Origin: Oscillospiraceae bacterium
GTDB taxonomy: Bacteria; Bacillota; Clostridia; Oscillospirales; Oscillospiraceae
Assembly (NCBI GenBank): GCA_024691985.1
Contig: JAILNC010000069.1
Span: 1-49,463 of the forward strand
Direction of reading: 5' to 3'
Length of the DNA stretch: 49,463 nucleotides
In this document: positions 1 through 8,159 of the stretch, one piece after another
How positions within the stretch are numbered: position 1 is the stretch's first letter
Layout: each line of letters begins with the position of its first letter
The notes under the pieces: generated by a model
The model's database searches: none
Seen by the model: only the letters and a program-made list of their open reading frames with translations
Told to the model about the DNA's origin: nothing
Position numbers and translations under genes: made by a program

Positions 1-1033
<1,033 letters not shown>

Positions 1034-2338
1034 TCAGCGGATGATGGCCTTGATGAAGGCCGGGCGCTCCACGGGCGCGTCGGAGATCGTGCAGCAGGCG
1101 CGCAGGAGGTCCGCCGCCTCGGCGGCCTTCGCCGCGTTCGTGGCGTGGATGGTGCCGAGGCTCTCGCACTCGGCCACGGCGTCGCCGACCTTCTTGTGCA
1201 GCACCAGGCCGACCGACAGGTCGATGTCGCTCTCCTTGGTGGCGCGGCCGCCGCCGAGGTGCATGGAGATCAGGCCGACCTTTTCGGCCTCAATGTGGCT
1301 GAGATAGCCCGCGCGCTCCGACGGAACCTCGACCTGGACCGGAGCCAGCGGCAGGCGGGAGGGATCGTACACGTCCGCGGCGCTGCCGTCCTGGGCCTCG
1401 ACCATCTCGGCCAGCTTTTTGAGGGCCGCGCCGCTCTCTATGGTCTCGAGCAGCTTCGCCCGCGCGCTCTCCACGTCGGCAGCAAAGCCCGCCTCGATCA
1501 AAATGCAGGAGCCGAGCGTGAGGCAGAGCTCCAGCAGATCGCCCTTCTTCTCGCCCTTGAGGACGGAGATTGCCTCCTTGACCTCCAGGGCGTTGCCGAC
1601 CGCGCAGCCGAGCGGCTGATCCATGTCGGTGATCACGGCAGCACACTTTTTCCCGGCGAGCCTGCCGATGCGCGTCAGCCCCTCGGCCAGCTCTCTGGCC
1701 TGGTCCTCGGTCTTCATGAAGGCGCCGCTGCCGCACTTGACGTCCAGCACGATCACGTCCGCGCCCGAGGCCAGCTTCTTGGACATGATGGAGCTGACGA
1801 TCAGCGGGATGCTCGGCACGGTGCCGGTCACGTCGCGCAGAGCGTAGAGCTTCTTGTCGGCCGGGACGATGTCGGCCGTCTGTCCGATCAGCGAGATGCC
1901 GATGCGGTTGACGTTCTCAATGAAGCGCTCCTCGCCGATGCCGATGTTGAAGCCGGGGAAGCTCTCCAGCTTGTCCAGCGTGCCGCCGGTGTGGCCGAGG
2001 CCGCGCCCGGACATCTTGGCGATCTTGACCCCGCAGGCCGCAACCATCGGACAGAGGATCAGGCTGGTCTTGTCCCCGACGCCGCCGGTGGAGTGCTTGT
2101 CCGCCTTGACGCCCTCGATGGCGGAGAGGTCGATGACCTCGCCCGAGTGCATCATGGCCATGGTCAGATCCAGAGTCTCCCGCGCGGTCATGCCGCGGAA
2201 GAAGATCGCCATGCACATGGCCGACATCTGGTAATCTGCGACCTCCCCGGCCACATAGGAGGCGATCATCCACTTGATCTCCTCCGTGCTCAGCTCAAAG
2301 CCGTCGCGTTTTTTCGCGATCAGATCCGTCATCCGCAT
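1034..2338 (-). CDS. pdp: Pyrimidine-nucleoside phosphorylase
   Basis: Cleaves uridine, deoxyuridine and thymidine with phosphate to base plus (deoxy)ribose-1-phosphate in pyrimidine salvage. The 434-residue length is normal for the family. Visible are the N-terminal alpha domain (MTDLIAKKRDG), the phosphate loop K81-H82-S83-T84-G85-G86 (KHSTGGVGDK), and the family signature SGRGLGHTGGTLDKLE. The alpha/beta domain VIVLDVKCGSGAFMKT follows. The ATG at 2338 has AAAGGAG upstream; a second in-frame ATG two codons later is less well placed. The 434-aa form with KHSTGG and no Arg/Tyr-rich extension favours the broad Firmicutes enzyme Pdp over strictly thymidine-specific DeoA, but the two cannot be separated by eye. 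Confidence 0.95.
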   Translation of the reverse strand: MRMTDLIAKKRDGFELSTEEIKWMIASYVAGEVADYQMSAMCMAIFFRGMTARETLDLTMAMMHSGEVIDLSAIEGVKADKHSTGGVGDKTSLILCPMVAACGVKIAKMSGRGLGHTGGTLDKLESFPGFNIGIGEERFIENVNRIGISLIGQTADIVPADKKLYALRDVTGTVPSIPLIVSSIMSKKLASGADVIVLDVKCGSGAFMKTEDQARELAEGLTRIGRLAGKKCAAVITDMDQPLGCAVGNALEVKEAISVLKGEKKGDLLELCLTLGSCILIEAGFAADVESARAKLLETIESGAALKKLAEMVEAQDGSAADVYDPSRLPLAPVQVEVPSERAGYLSHIEAEKVGLISMHLGGGRATKESDIDLSVGLVLHKKVGDAVAECESLGTIHATNAAKAAEAADLLRACCTISDAPVERPAFIKAIIR

Positions 2339-2384
2339 GATGGAACATCTCCTTTTTCGTTTGTAGTGTGTACCGATCTGTTTT

Positions 2385-2413
2385 ATTATATCTCATTTTC
2401 TTCCGTTTCACAA
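2385..2413 (-). promoter_or_regulatory. Promoter of pdp-glpK operon
   Basis: On the minus strand a -35 TTGTGA (2408-2413) and a perfect -10 TATAAT (2385-2390) are separated by 17 bp, about 46 nt upstream of the pdp start codon. No other promoter-like sequence is seen before glpK, so this likely drives both genes. Confidence 0.75.
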
Positions 2414-2418
2414 TAGCT

Positions 2419-2937
2419 TTAGCGCCGAAAAACCATATAGTCCGTATCCCCGATGCGGCGAAGGACCGCCCGCGGGGCCGGAGATTTCAGTCTGGCCGGG
2501 AAGGCCACCAGCGTGCTCACCCCGTCGTGGGCGCGAAGCGTCCCGTCCGTGCATCTGAGCCAGAGCAAATCTCCGTCCCCTTCAGGGACAGGCGCGGGCC
2601 AGGGGCAGGCGGAGAGCGTCGTCTGCGGAGGTGATTCTGTGTTATGTAAACTTGTTGGCGCTTCCTCGCCGACGGCCTCCGGTGAATCGGAGGCGCAGTC
2701 GATCACGGTGGGGAGAGTGCGGCGCTCCAGGCCGCTCAGGCTTCGGCGCAGGAAGAGGCCGCCGTTTTGCGGCTCCATGAGGCCGAGATACGCGCTCTCT
2801 CCCCCGCCGTGCACATAGAGACGGACGAGGCCGCCCGGGTCCTTCGGCAGACGCGCCTCGAACACGGTATACAGGCCGCTTTTGCTCTCCGTGAGCGTTC
2901 CGGCGTGTTCGCCGCCGATGAGGAGAGGATAGTCCAT
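2419..2937 (-). CDS. Hypothetical protein, 172 aa
   Basis: I do not recognise a named family, although the opening MDYPLLIGGEHAGTL resembles small uncharacterised proteins of gut Clostridia. It is soluble-looking, with no signal peptide or membrane segment. The N-terminal half is compact with a Gly/Tyr-rich stretch (VHGGGESAYLGLMEPQNGG), and the middle (about residues 85-120) is low complexity and Pro/Ser-rich. The longer open frame to 3102 is rejected because the ATG at 2937 has GAAAGGAC just upstream, while the upstream part lies in an interspersed repeat. It ends right beside the pdp promoter. Confidence 0.7.
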   Translation of the reverse strand: MDYPLLIGGEHAGTLTESKSGLYTVFEARLPKDPGGLVRLYVHGGGESAYLGLMEPQNGGLFLRRSLSGLERRTLPTVIDCASDSPEAVGEEAPTSLHNTESPPQTTLSACPWPAPVPEGDGDLLWLRCTDGTLRAHDGVSTLVAFPARLKSPAPRAVLRRIGDTDYMVFRR

Positions 2938-2983
2938 GGCTGTGTCCTTTCTTCCGGAAAAATCTGCCGGAGCGCGGGGAGAG

Positions 2984-3063
2984 ACGGATTGCCGCACCAG
3001 TCTGCGGACAGTCAAGCATGGAATGTCGCACGCTTCCCGCGCGCCAGAATGTTCGCAATGACG
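2984..3063. repeat. Interspersed palindromic repeat (GTCATTGCGA type)
   Basis: Read on the minus strand the element opens with CGTCATTGCGAACATTCTGG and closes with CTGGTGCGGCAATCCGTC. The outer arms are imperfect inverted copies (GTCATTGCG against GCGGCAATCCG). This is the layout of the short GTCATTGCGAG...GGCAATCC repeats scattered through many Firmicutes genomes. It fills most of the gap between the hypothetical gene at 2937 and the mazF terminator and carries no reading frame worth calling. Confidence 0.6.
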
Positions 3064-3087
3064 TGCATAAGGGAGCGTGCCCGCATG

Positions 3088-3118
3088 AAAACTCCCGCCC
3101 ACAGTGTATGGGCGGGAG
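3088..3118 (-). terminator. Rho-independent terminator after mazF
   Basis: A perfect 10-bp stem (CTCCCGCCCA / TGGGCGGGAG) with a 7-nt loop is followed on the minus strand by TTTTC. It begins 13 nt after the mazF stop codon. Confidence 0.8.
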
Positions 3119-3130
3119 CGAGAGGCTATG

Positions 3131-3481
3131 CTAAGTGCCGGGGCCGAGGCCGAAGCTGACGGCCAGCGCGCTGTCCACGGCGCTCATCGTGCCCGGGTCC
3201 AGACGGCCCATGCGCTCGCGCAGACGGGACTTGTCGATGGTGCGGATCTGCTCGAGCAGGATGACGCTGTCGCGGTTGAGGCCGACGCTGCGGCCCTGCA
3301 GGGTAATGTGCGTGGGCAGCTTCGCCTTGCCGGTCTGGCTGGTGATGGCAGCCGCGATGACCGTGGGGCTGTGCCGGTTGCCCGTGTCGTTCTGGACGAT
3401 CAGGACCGGGCGCATGCCGCCCTGCTCGCTGCCGACCACCGGGCTCAGATCGGCAAAATAGATATCTCCCCGTTTGACCAT
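3131..3481 (-). CDS. mazF: MazF/PemK-type endoribonuclease toxin
   Basis: Sequence-specific mRNA interferase of the MazF/NdoA family. The 116-residue protein starts [20 protein letters not shown] and has the family hallmarks RGDIYx[19 protein letters not shown] and the conserved core TVIAAAIT. A second half with [13 protein letters not shown] matches the Firmicutes type, which usually follows an antitoxin gene or alr. Here the upstream neighbour is an SDR gene ending at 3697 behind its own terminator, and no short antitoxin frame is seen in 3482-3696. It is therefore an orphan copy in this window; its partner may be encoded elsewhere. The ribosome site (TTGGAG) is weak and distant. Confidence 0.93.
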   Translation of the reverse strand: MVKRGDIYFADLSPVVGSEQGGMRPVLIVQNDTGNRHSPTVIAAAITSQTGKAKLPTHITLQGRSVGLNRDSVILLEQIRTIDKSRLRERMGRLDPGTMSAVDSALAVSFGLGPGT

Positions 3482-3569
3482 GGTTTCTCACACTCCAAAG
3501 AATCGTCGCCCAAACCAGTTTATGTAGGCTTTCGATCCTTAGTCTCACCAGCAGCGGGGGAAAATATAC

Positions 3570-3603
3570 AAAAAGGCTGTCATACCGCAAAGGTGTGACA
3601 GCC
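3570..3603 (-). terminator. Terminator after SDR/plsC operon
   Basis: The stem GGCTGTCA / TGACAGCC with a 13-nt loop is followed by TTTTT on the minus strand, about 95 nt after the SDR stop codon. It separates the lipid genes from mazF. Confidence 0.75.
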
Positions 3604-3630
3604 TGTTGTTGAGCTTGTGCAGGTGGGGGC

Positions 3631-3688
3631 AACCCCCTCAGTCCGGCCTTCGGCCGGACAGCTCCCCCGGAGGGGGAGCCAAAGAGGA
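3631..3688. repeat. Interspersed double-hairpin repeat
   Basis: Two adjoining palindromes, GTCCGGCC-TT-CGGCCGGAC and GCTCCCCC-GG-AGGGGGAGC, are preceded by AACCCCCTCA and followed by CAAAGAGG. A related, shorter version lies at 5811-5848. This is the CCCTCAGTC...GACAGCTCCCCC..GGGGGAGCC element frequent in gut Clostridia. It sits between the SDR stop and the terminator at 3570-3603. Confidence 0.6.
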
Positions 3689-3696
3689 ATACACCA

Positions 3697-4428
3697 TCAG
3701 ATAGCAGGGAACCCGCCGTCGACCGCGAGGACCTGCCCGGTGACATAGCTCGCCTCGGAGAGGTAGACCACGGCCTGCGCGATCTCCTTCGCCGTGCCGA
3801 GACGGCCGAGGGGGATCTCGGCGGCGAGCGCCGTCAGCGTCTCGCGGCCGAGGACCTGTACCATGTCGGTGTCGATGACGCCGGGGGCCACGGCGTTGAC
3901 GCGGATGCCGCTGGGGGCCAGCTCCGCGGCCAGCGAGCGGGTCAGGCCGATGATGGCGTGCTTCGTCGCGGAATAGGTGCTCTCGCACGAGGCGCCGTAG
4001 CGGCCCCAGACCGAGGAGATGTTGACGATGCAGCCCGCGTGCGCGTGCAGCATATGCGGCAGCACGGCCCGGATGCAGTTGCGGCAGCCGCCGAGGTTGA
4101 CGGCGAAAAAGCGGTCCCAGGTCGCGCGGTCCACGTCCTGAAACTGCTGCTGCCCGGCAACGCCCGCGTTGTTGACCAGAAGCGAGATCGGCCCGAGCTC
4201 CTTTTCAGCATAGGCGGCCATGGCGCGCACAGCCTCCTCGTCCGCCACGTCCGCCTGAAACCACACGGCGTCGCGCCCCTTTGCGCGCAGCTTTTCGCAC
4301 AGGGCCTCGGCCAGATCCGCGCGTTCGATGCAGTTGATGCACACGCCCCAGCCCGCGTCGGACAGGGCCTCCGCGCAGGCGGCCCCGATGCCGCGGGACG
4401 AGCCCGTGATCAGCGCGGCCCGCCTCAT
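3697..4428 (-). CDS. SDR-family oxidoreductase, FabG-like
   Basis: NAD(P)-dependent short-chain dehydrogenase, 243 residues, the size of 3-oxoacyl-ACP reductase. The Rossmann nucleotide motif TGSSRGIG is at 8-15, NNAG at 86-89, and the catalytic residues are N111, S139, Y152 and K156 (YSATK). The C-terminal PGVIDTDM and VTGQVLAVDGGF segments are typical of FabG. Its ATG overlaps the plsC stop (ATGA) with GGAGG inside plsC, so translation is coupled and a fatty-acid or phospholipid role is plausible. No other fab genes are present, so it is not called fabG; other carbonyl substrates are possible. Confidence 0.9.
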   Translation of the reverse strand: MRRAALITGSSRGIGAACAEALSDAGWGVCINCIERADLAEALCEKLRAKGRDAVWFQADVADEEAVRAMAAYAEKELGPISLLVNNAGVAGQQQFQDVDRATWDRFFAVNLGGCRNCIRAVLPHMLHAHAGCIVNISSVWGRYGASCESTYSATKHAIIGLTRSLAAELAPSGIRVNAVAPGVIDTDMVQVLGRETLTALAAEIPLGRLGTAKEIAQAVVYLSEASYVTGQVLAVDGGFPAI

Positions 4429-5243
4429 GCCGACGCCTCCGATCTCTCACCGTTCAGCGCGGCCTCCATCAGGCCCCGGCTGTACGCCGCAAGCTCCTGC
4501 GTATGCGTCGCCTTGACCTTCTCGGCAGGCAGGACCTCGAGGATGCGCAGCTCCACCGGCGTCGTGCGCAGCAGGCAGTTGTGCATCACCTGCTCCGAGC
4601 CGCTGGTGCACGCAATCACAAGCGGCACGTTTGCCTTCTGCGCGATCTTGAAGGAGCCCGCGTGGAAGGGCAGCAGCTCCCCGGTCCGGCTGCGCGTACC
4701 CTCGGGATAGATGACAATGGAGCAGAAATCCTTTTTGATATAGTCCACCGCGGTCAGGATGGTCCTGAGCGCCTTGCGGTCGTTCTCCCGGTCGATCGGG
4801 AGAAAGCAGGCGCCGTAGCCCAGCTTCCCCACAAAGGGGATCTTGAGGTTCGAGGGCTTGGAGATGAAGGCGAGCCCGCGCTTCCCCAGCGCGGCCTCCA
4901 CCGTGAGCGGGTCGAAGCCGGAGCGGTGGTTGGACACCATCACGAAGCGCCCCTCCTCCGGCAAAAGCTCCTCCCCCGTCAGATGCACGCGCACCCGAAA
5001 CCAGAAGCATAGCCAGCGCGGGATGTTCCGGCAGCCGAAGCAGCAGAGGCGGTTCGGCTTTTCCAGGGGCTTTTCGTCGTCCACCGTGGAGGCGACGGCC
5101 ACCCAGAAGAGCACATACAGCACATTCAGCAGGGCAAAGCCGCCGAAGATCCACAGCCCCGCATGCCAGACGGCGGGGGCGGCGTGCATCGCGAAGGCCC
5201 CGGCGCAGAACAGGACAAAAAGCAAAATGTAGATAAGAAGCAT
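4425..5243 (-). CDS. plsC: 1-acyl-glycerol-3-phosphate acyltransferase
   Basis: Transfers an acyl chain to lysophosphatidic acid to make phosphatidic acid at the membrane. Two hydrophobic segments at about residues 2-19 and 28-50 anchor a 272-residue protein. The catalytic box NHRSGFD (H106, D111) and the substrate box PEGTRSR (P180-R186) are intact. The family is secure. GGGAGGCC precedes the ATG at 5243. It is the first gene of a two-gene operon with the SDR and is driven by the promoter at 5304-5332. A second, divergent PlsC-like gene is at 11416. Confidence 0.94.
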   Translation of the reverse strand: MLLIYILLFVLFCAGAFAMHAAPAVWHAGLWIFGGFALLNVLYVLFWVAVASTVDDEKPLEKPNRLCCFGCRNIPRWLCFWFRVRVHLTGEELLPEEGRFVMVSNHRSGFDPLTVEAALGKRGLAFISKPSNLKIPFVGKLGYGACFLPIDRENDRKALRTILTAVDYIKKDFCSIVIYPEGTRSRTGELLPFHAGSFKIAQKANVPLVIACTSGSEQVMHNCLLRTTPVELRILEVLPAEKVKATHTQELAAYSRGLMEAALNGERSEASA

Positions 5244-5303
5244 ATTTCGGCCTCCCGAATACCGTTTTGCCGCGGCGTTGATAAGAGGAACGTCTGTTTT
5301 TGT

Positions 5304-5332
5304 AGTATAGCCTATTGCCGGACGGTTTACAA
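5304..5332 (-). promoter_or_regulatory. Promoter of plsC-SDR operon
   Basis: Minus-strand -35 TTGTAA (5327-5332) and -10 TATACT (5304-5309) are separated by 17 bp, about 60 nt before the plsC ATG. Confidence 0.65.
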
Positions 5333-5344
5333 GCCTTTTTCCTC

Positions 5345-5373
5345 TTGACTGCGGGCTTGCCCGGGTTTACTCT
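5345..5373 (+). promoter_or_regulatory. Promoter of S24-like gene
   Basis: TTGACT (5345-5350), a 17-bp spacer, then TACTCT (5368-5373), 30 nt upstream of the ATG at 5403. The -35 is strong and the -10 weak. It is divergent from the plsC promoter. Confidence 0.5.
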
Positions 5374-5402
5374 GTGCCTGACCAACAACAACGGAGGAAC
5401 GC

Positions 5403-5753
5403 ATGGACGGGGATTATACGCTTTTGCCGCGAGACGCGGAAAAGGACGACGGGGCGGATTTCTGCCTGACGCTGGACAGCGACTGCATGGAGCCGGTCTT
5501 CCGCAAGGGGGCGCTCCTGCGCGTCACGCGCCGGGAGGCGCCGCGCGAGATGGCGGCGGGCGTGTTCCTCTACCGCGGCCGGGTCTATGTGCGGCAGTGG
5601 TGCGAGGACTGCGAGGGCAATCTCTACCTGCTGTGCGCCAATCCGCAGCGGGAGCGGGAGAATCTCATGCTGAGCCCTGCAGAGCGCGGCGCCTGTCTTT
5701 GTCTCGGGACCGTGCTGCCCGGCAGACCGCTGCCGAGGCCGGTGTATGTTTAG
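5403..5753 (+). CDS. Stand-alone S24/LexA-like domain protein
   Basis: A 116-residue protein that reads as a peptidase S24 (LexA C-terminal) fold without an HTH domain. In LexA-type domains the core is G-D-S-M-x-P and later V-K-R. Here the corresponding stretches are DSDCMEPVF, with C28 in place of the nucleophilic serine, and VYVRQW, with R64 in place of the catalytic lysine. The remaining pattern (RKGALLRV, then GVFLYRGRVYV) fits the fold. It therefore probably does not self-cleave and may be a structural or signalling domain. GGAGG lies 6 nt before the ATG. The pattern match is moderate, and no search was done. Confidence 0.7.
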   Translation: MDGDYTLLPRDAEKDDGADFCLTLDSDCMEPVFRKGALLRVTRREAPREMAAGVFLYRGRVYVRQWCEDCEGNLYLLCANPQRERENLMLSPAERGACLCLGTVLPGRPLPRPVYV

Positions 5754-5754
5754 A

Positions 5755-5908
5755 GAGGAGTTTGGAGAGTGGAGTTATGGTGCGCCTGCGGCGCGATTGT
5801 AATTTACCTCTATCGGCCTTCGGCCACTTCCCCCGGAGGGGGAAGCAATTCAATCATTCGCGAAGCGGATACCTTAACTCCACTCTTCACACTTCACTCT
5901 CCACACTT
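5755..5908. repeat. MITE-like palindromic element
   Basis: The gap between the S24-like gene and the terminator holds an element whose ends are imperfect inverted copies. The left end reads GGAGTTTGGAGAGTGGAGTT, and the right end read on the other strand is GTGTGGAGAGTGAAGTGTG...GAGTGGAGTTAAGG. Inside are short hairpins (TGCGCC-TGC-GGCGCG and CGGCC-TT-CGGCC) and CTTCCCCCGGAGGGGGAAG, related to the repeat at 3631-3688. No protein is encoded; it resembles non-autonomous mobile repeats. Confidence 0.55.
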
Positions 5909-5948
5909 AAAAACATCGGGGGATGCCGGAACATCCCCCGATGTTTTT
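5909..5948. terminator. Bidirectional terminator
   Basis: The stem AACATCGGGGGATG / CATCCCCCGATGTT with a short loop has T7 on the plus side and an A-tract (T on the minus side) on the other. It can end both the S24-like transcript and the nadE operon. Confidence 0.85.
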
Positions 5949-6680
5949 TTACGGATTCTCAAAGGTGCTGATCGGGCGGCGCTTGTGCTCGCTGCGGCTG
6001 TGGTAGCGCTCGATGATCGCCCGGTCTCCCTCGCTGACCGTGCCGTGGAGCAGGTACTCGTCGATGGCTTTGTAGCTCACGCCCATCTCCTGCTCGTCCG
6101 TCTGCCCGTCGAAGAGACCCGCGGAGGGGGCCTTCTCCACAATGGAGGCGGGCGCGTTCAGGTAGCGGAGGAAGGCGAAGATCTCCCCGACCGTGAGATC
6201 GCTGATGGGGTTGAAGTCACAGGCCCCGTCGCCCCATTTGGTGAAGTAGCCCATGTAGCCCTCGCTGCGGTTGCCGGTGCCGGCGACCAGACGGTTCTCG
6301 GCGGCGGCGATCGCGTAGAGCGTCGTCATGCGCAGGCGCGGCGCGATGTTCGTCAGCGCCATGTCGTTGAGGCTGCAGACCCCCTCGAGCGCCGCGATCT
6401 CCCGCTCGCGCACGGCGGTCAGATCCACGGTGCGGATCTCGATGCCGAACCGCGCGGCCAGCGCCTTCGCGTCGTCGGTGTCGCGGCCGTAGTTCTGCTT
6501 CGAGGCGCAGGGCATGAGCACGCCCACCGTGTCGTCGCAGGCGGCCTTGCAGAGGATGCCGACCAGCGCGCTGTCCTTGCCGCCGGAGTTGCCGAACACG
6601 ACGCCGTCGGCGTGAGCCTCGGAAAGCTTTGTGCGGATATAGGCCACGCGCTGTTCAAATTCCCGGCTGTAATCTCTCAT
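5949..6680 (-). CDS. nadE: NH3-dependent NAD+ synthetase
   Basis: Makes NAD+ from deamido-NAD+, ATP and ammonia in the last step of NAD synthesis. The 243-residue protein has the N-type ATP pyrophosphatase P-loop SGGKDS (32-37) and the conserved block GTGNRSEGYMGYFTKWGDGA followed by DFNPISDLTVGE. There is no glutaminase domain, so free ammonia is the expected donor. AAAGGAG precedes the ATG. It begins 14 nt after the stop of an LRR lipoprotein gene and is the last gene of that operon, an unexpected partner. Confidence 0.95.
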   Translation of the reverse strand: MRDYSREFEQRVAYIRTKLSEAHADGVVFGNSGGKDSALVGILCKAACDDTVGVLMPCASKQNYGRDTDDAKALAARFGIEIRTVDLTAVREREIAALEGVCSLNDMALTNIAPRLRMTTLYAIAAAENRLVAGTGNRSEGYMGYFTKWGDGACDFNPISDLTVGEIFAFLRYLNAPASIVEKAPSAGLFDGQTDEQEMGVSYKAIDEYLLHGTVSEGDRAIIERYHSRSEHKRRPISTFENP

Positions 6681-6694
6681 CGTATGGCTCCTTT

Positions 6695-8158
6695 TCAGTA
6701 GTACAGCGGATCGTTCCTGGAAAAGGCATAGGCCTTGTCGGTGATCGACGCGCTCAGCTCGCCGTTGAACTGCTCGATCAGCTTGACATAGCGCGGGTGG
6801 TAGTCCGTGGGGAAGCGGGTCATGTAGTTTATGGCATCATAGTCGATAAAGCGCCAGCGGCCGCTGGTCGGGTCGAGCACGGAGTCGTTGATCTCGCACT
6901 GGGGGGCGCGGCGCCGCATCTCCTCGATCTGCTCGTGCGGGACGTCGTTGAAGCCGCCGACCCACAGGCGCTCCAGCCCGGTCAGGGAATACAGCGGCGT
7001 GATGTCCGTCAGGCGGCGCAGCTGGCCGCCCTCCTGGTCTGCGCCGATGCTGCAGATATTCAGATGCCGCAGGTTCGTCAGCCCCGACAGCGGCGTCAGA
7101 TCATCGCAGAGCGTGGTCTGCATCTCCAGATACTCCAGGTTCGGACAGCTCGCGAGAGGCGTCGCGTCCGACCAGTTGCACATGGCGAGGACCGCGACCT
7201 CCAGCTTCGGCATCTCCGCCACGAATCCGATATCCGTCAACTGATCGTTGTGGCCGATGTCAAGGAACATGACGTCATGGCAGTAGTACAGGCCCTCGAC
7301 ATTATCGTTGTAGAGCATGCCGCCCACGGAGGGCTTGGAGGCCAGGATCTTCTGCACGTCCGTGCGGACGCTGTAATCGCTGCCGAACCATACGCGGAAG
7401 ACGACCTTGACGTCGGGGTATTTGAGGTTGATCTCCTCGCAGCGCCACATCGGCAGATCGCAGCTGTCCAAATCGACGCTCTTGAGCTGGGGCATGAGAT
7501 CCATGACCTGCTCGAGAAAAACGCCGTCGTCCCCGTCAATGGGAACGTGGTAGAGATTGATCGTCGTGTTCTCGAGATCGGCTTCGGTCCCGTAGAGATC
7601 GAAATCGTAGGAGATGAGAAGCGTCGGGAAAGCGGCGCGGAGGGCCGCGATGCTGTCCCAGCTCATGTCCGGGCGCTCGGCACCGAGATCGACGCGGCGG
7701 AGCGCGGGCAGGAGCGAGAGCGCGTCGGCCGCGGCCTCCAGCTCCTCACCGGTCAGGCTGCTGAGATCCGCGTTCTCCGTATCGGAATCGAGAACGCTGC
7801 CGTCGGGCAGGCGGACGGTGTAGAGCACGTCCACCCCCGGGTGCATCGCCGCCCAGGCGGCAATCTCCTTCACGTTTTCACTGCCGCTGAGATCCGCCGT
7901 TCTGAGCGCGGGCAGGCGGTCAAGCAGCCCGGTCTCGCCGTCGGAGAGAACGGCCGTGAGCGAGGTCGTGTCGACTGCGACCTCCTGTCCGCCGATCGTC
8001 AGAGTTTCGCTCGGCATACTTCCGCCGCCGCCGCTCGGCTGAGCGGTCGGGGCGGGCGTGCTCTCCTGCCGGCCGCAGCCGACGGCCAGCGTGCACAGGG
8101 CAAGGGCGAGCAGCAGACAGAGCAGCTTCACCGCGCGTGTGTTGTCGTGCCTTCGCAT
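6695..8158 (-). CDS. Leucine-rich-repeat lipoprotein (paralogue 3 of 3)
   Basis: A 487-residue exported lipoprotein. A signal peptide ends in the lipobox LAVGC, with the lipidated cysteine at 28, followed by a Ser/Pro/Gly-rich linker. The centre carries the family motif YSVRTDVQKILASKPSVGGM, also present in both upstream paralogues. The C-terminal third is a short LRR array: KLEVAVLAM, NLEYLEMQ, NLRHLNI and LERLWVGG, with D(I/L)TPL turns. It ends with the shared NDPLYY tail. The likely position is the outer face of the membrane. The role is unknown: protein binding is plausible for LRR, but no ligand can be read. The start codon lies 1 nt after the preceding gene's stop codon. Confidence 0.85.
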   Translation of the reverse strand: MRRHDNTRAVKLLCLLLALALCTLAVGCGRQESTPAPTAQPSGGGGSMPSETLTIGGQEVAVDTTSLTAVLSDGETGLLDRLPALRTADLSGSENVKEIAAWAAMHPGVDVLYTVRLPDGSVLDSDTENADLSSLTGEELEAAADALSLLPALRRVDLGAERPDMSWDSIAALRAAFPTLLISYDFDLYGTEADLENTTINLYHVPIDGDDGVFLEQVMDLMPQLKSVDLDSCDLPMWRCEEINLKYPDVKVVFRVWFGSDYSVRTDVQKILASKPSVGGMLYNDNVEGLYYCHDVMFLDIGHNDQLTDIGFVAEMPKLEVAVLAMCNWSDATPLASCPNLEYLEMQTTLCDDLTPLSGLTNLRHLNICSIGADQEGGQLRRLTDITPLYSLTGLERLWVGGFNDVPHEQIEEMRRRAPQCEINDSVLDPTSGRWRFIDYDAINYMTRFPTDYHPRYVKLIEQFNGELSASITDKAYAFSRNDPLYY

Positions 8159-8159
8159 G

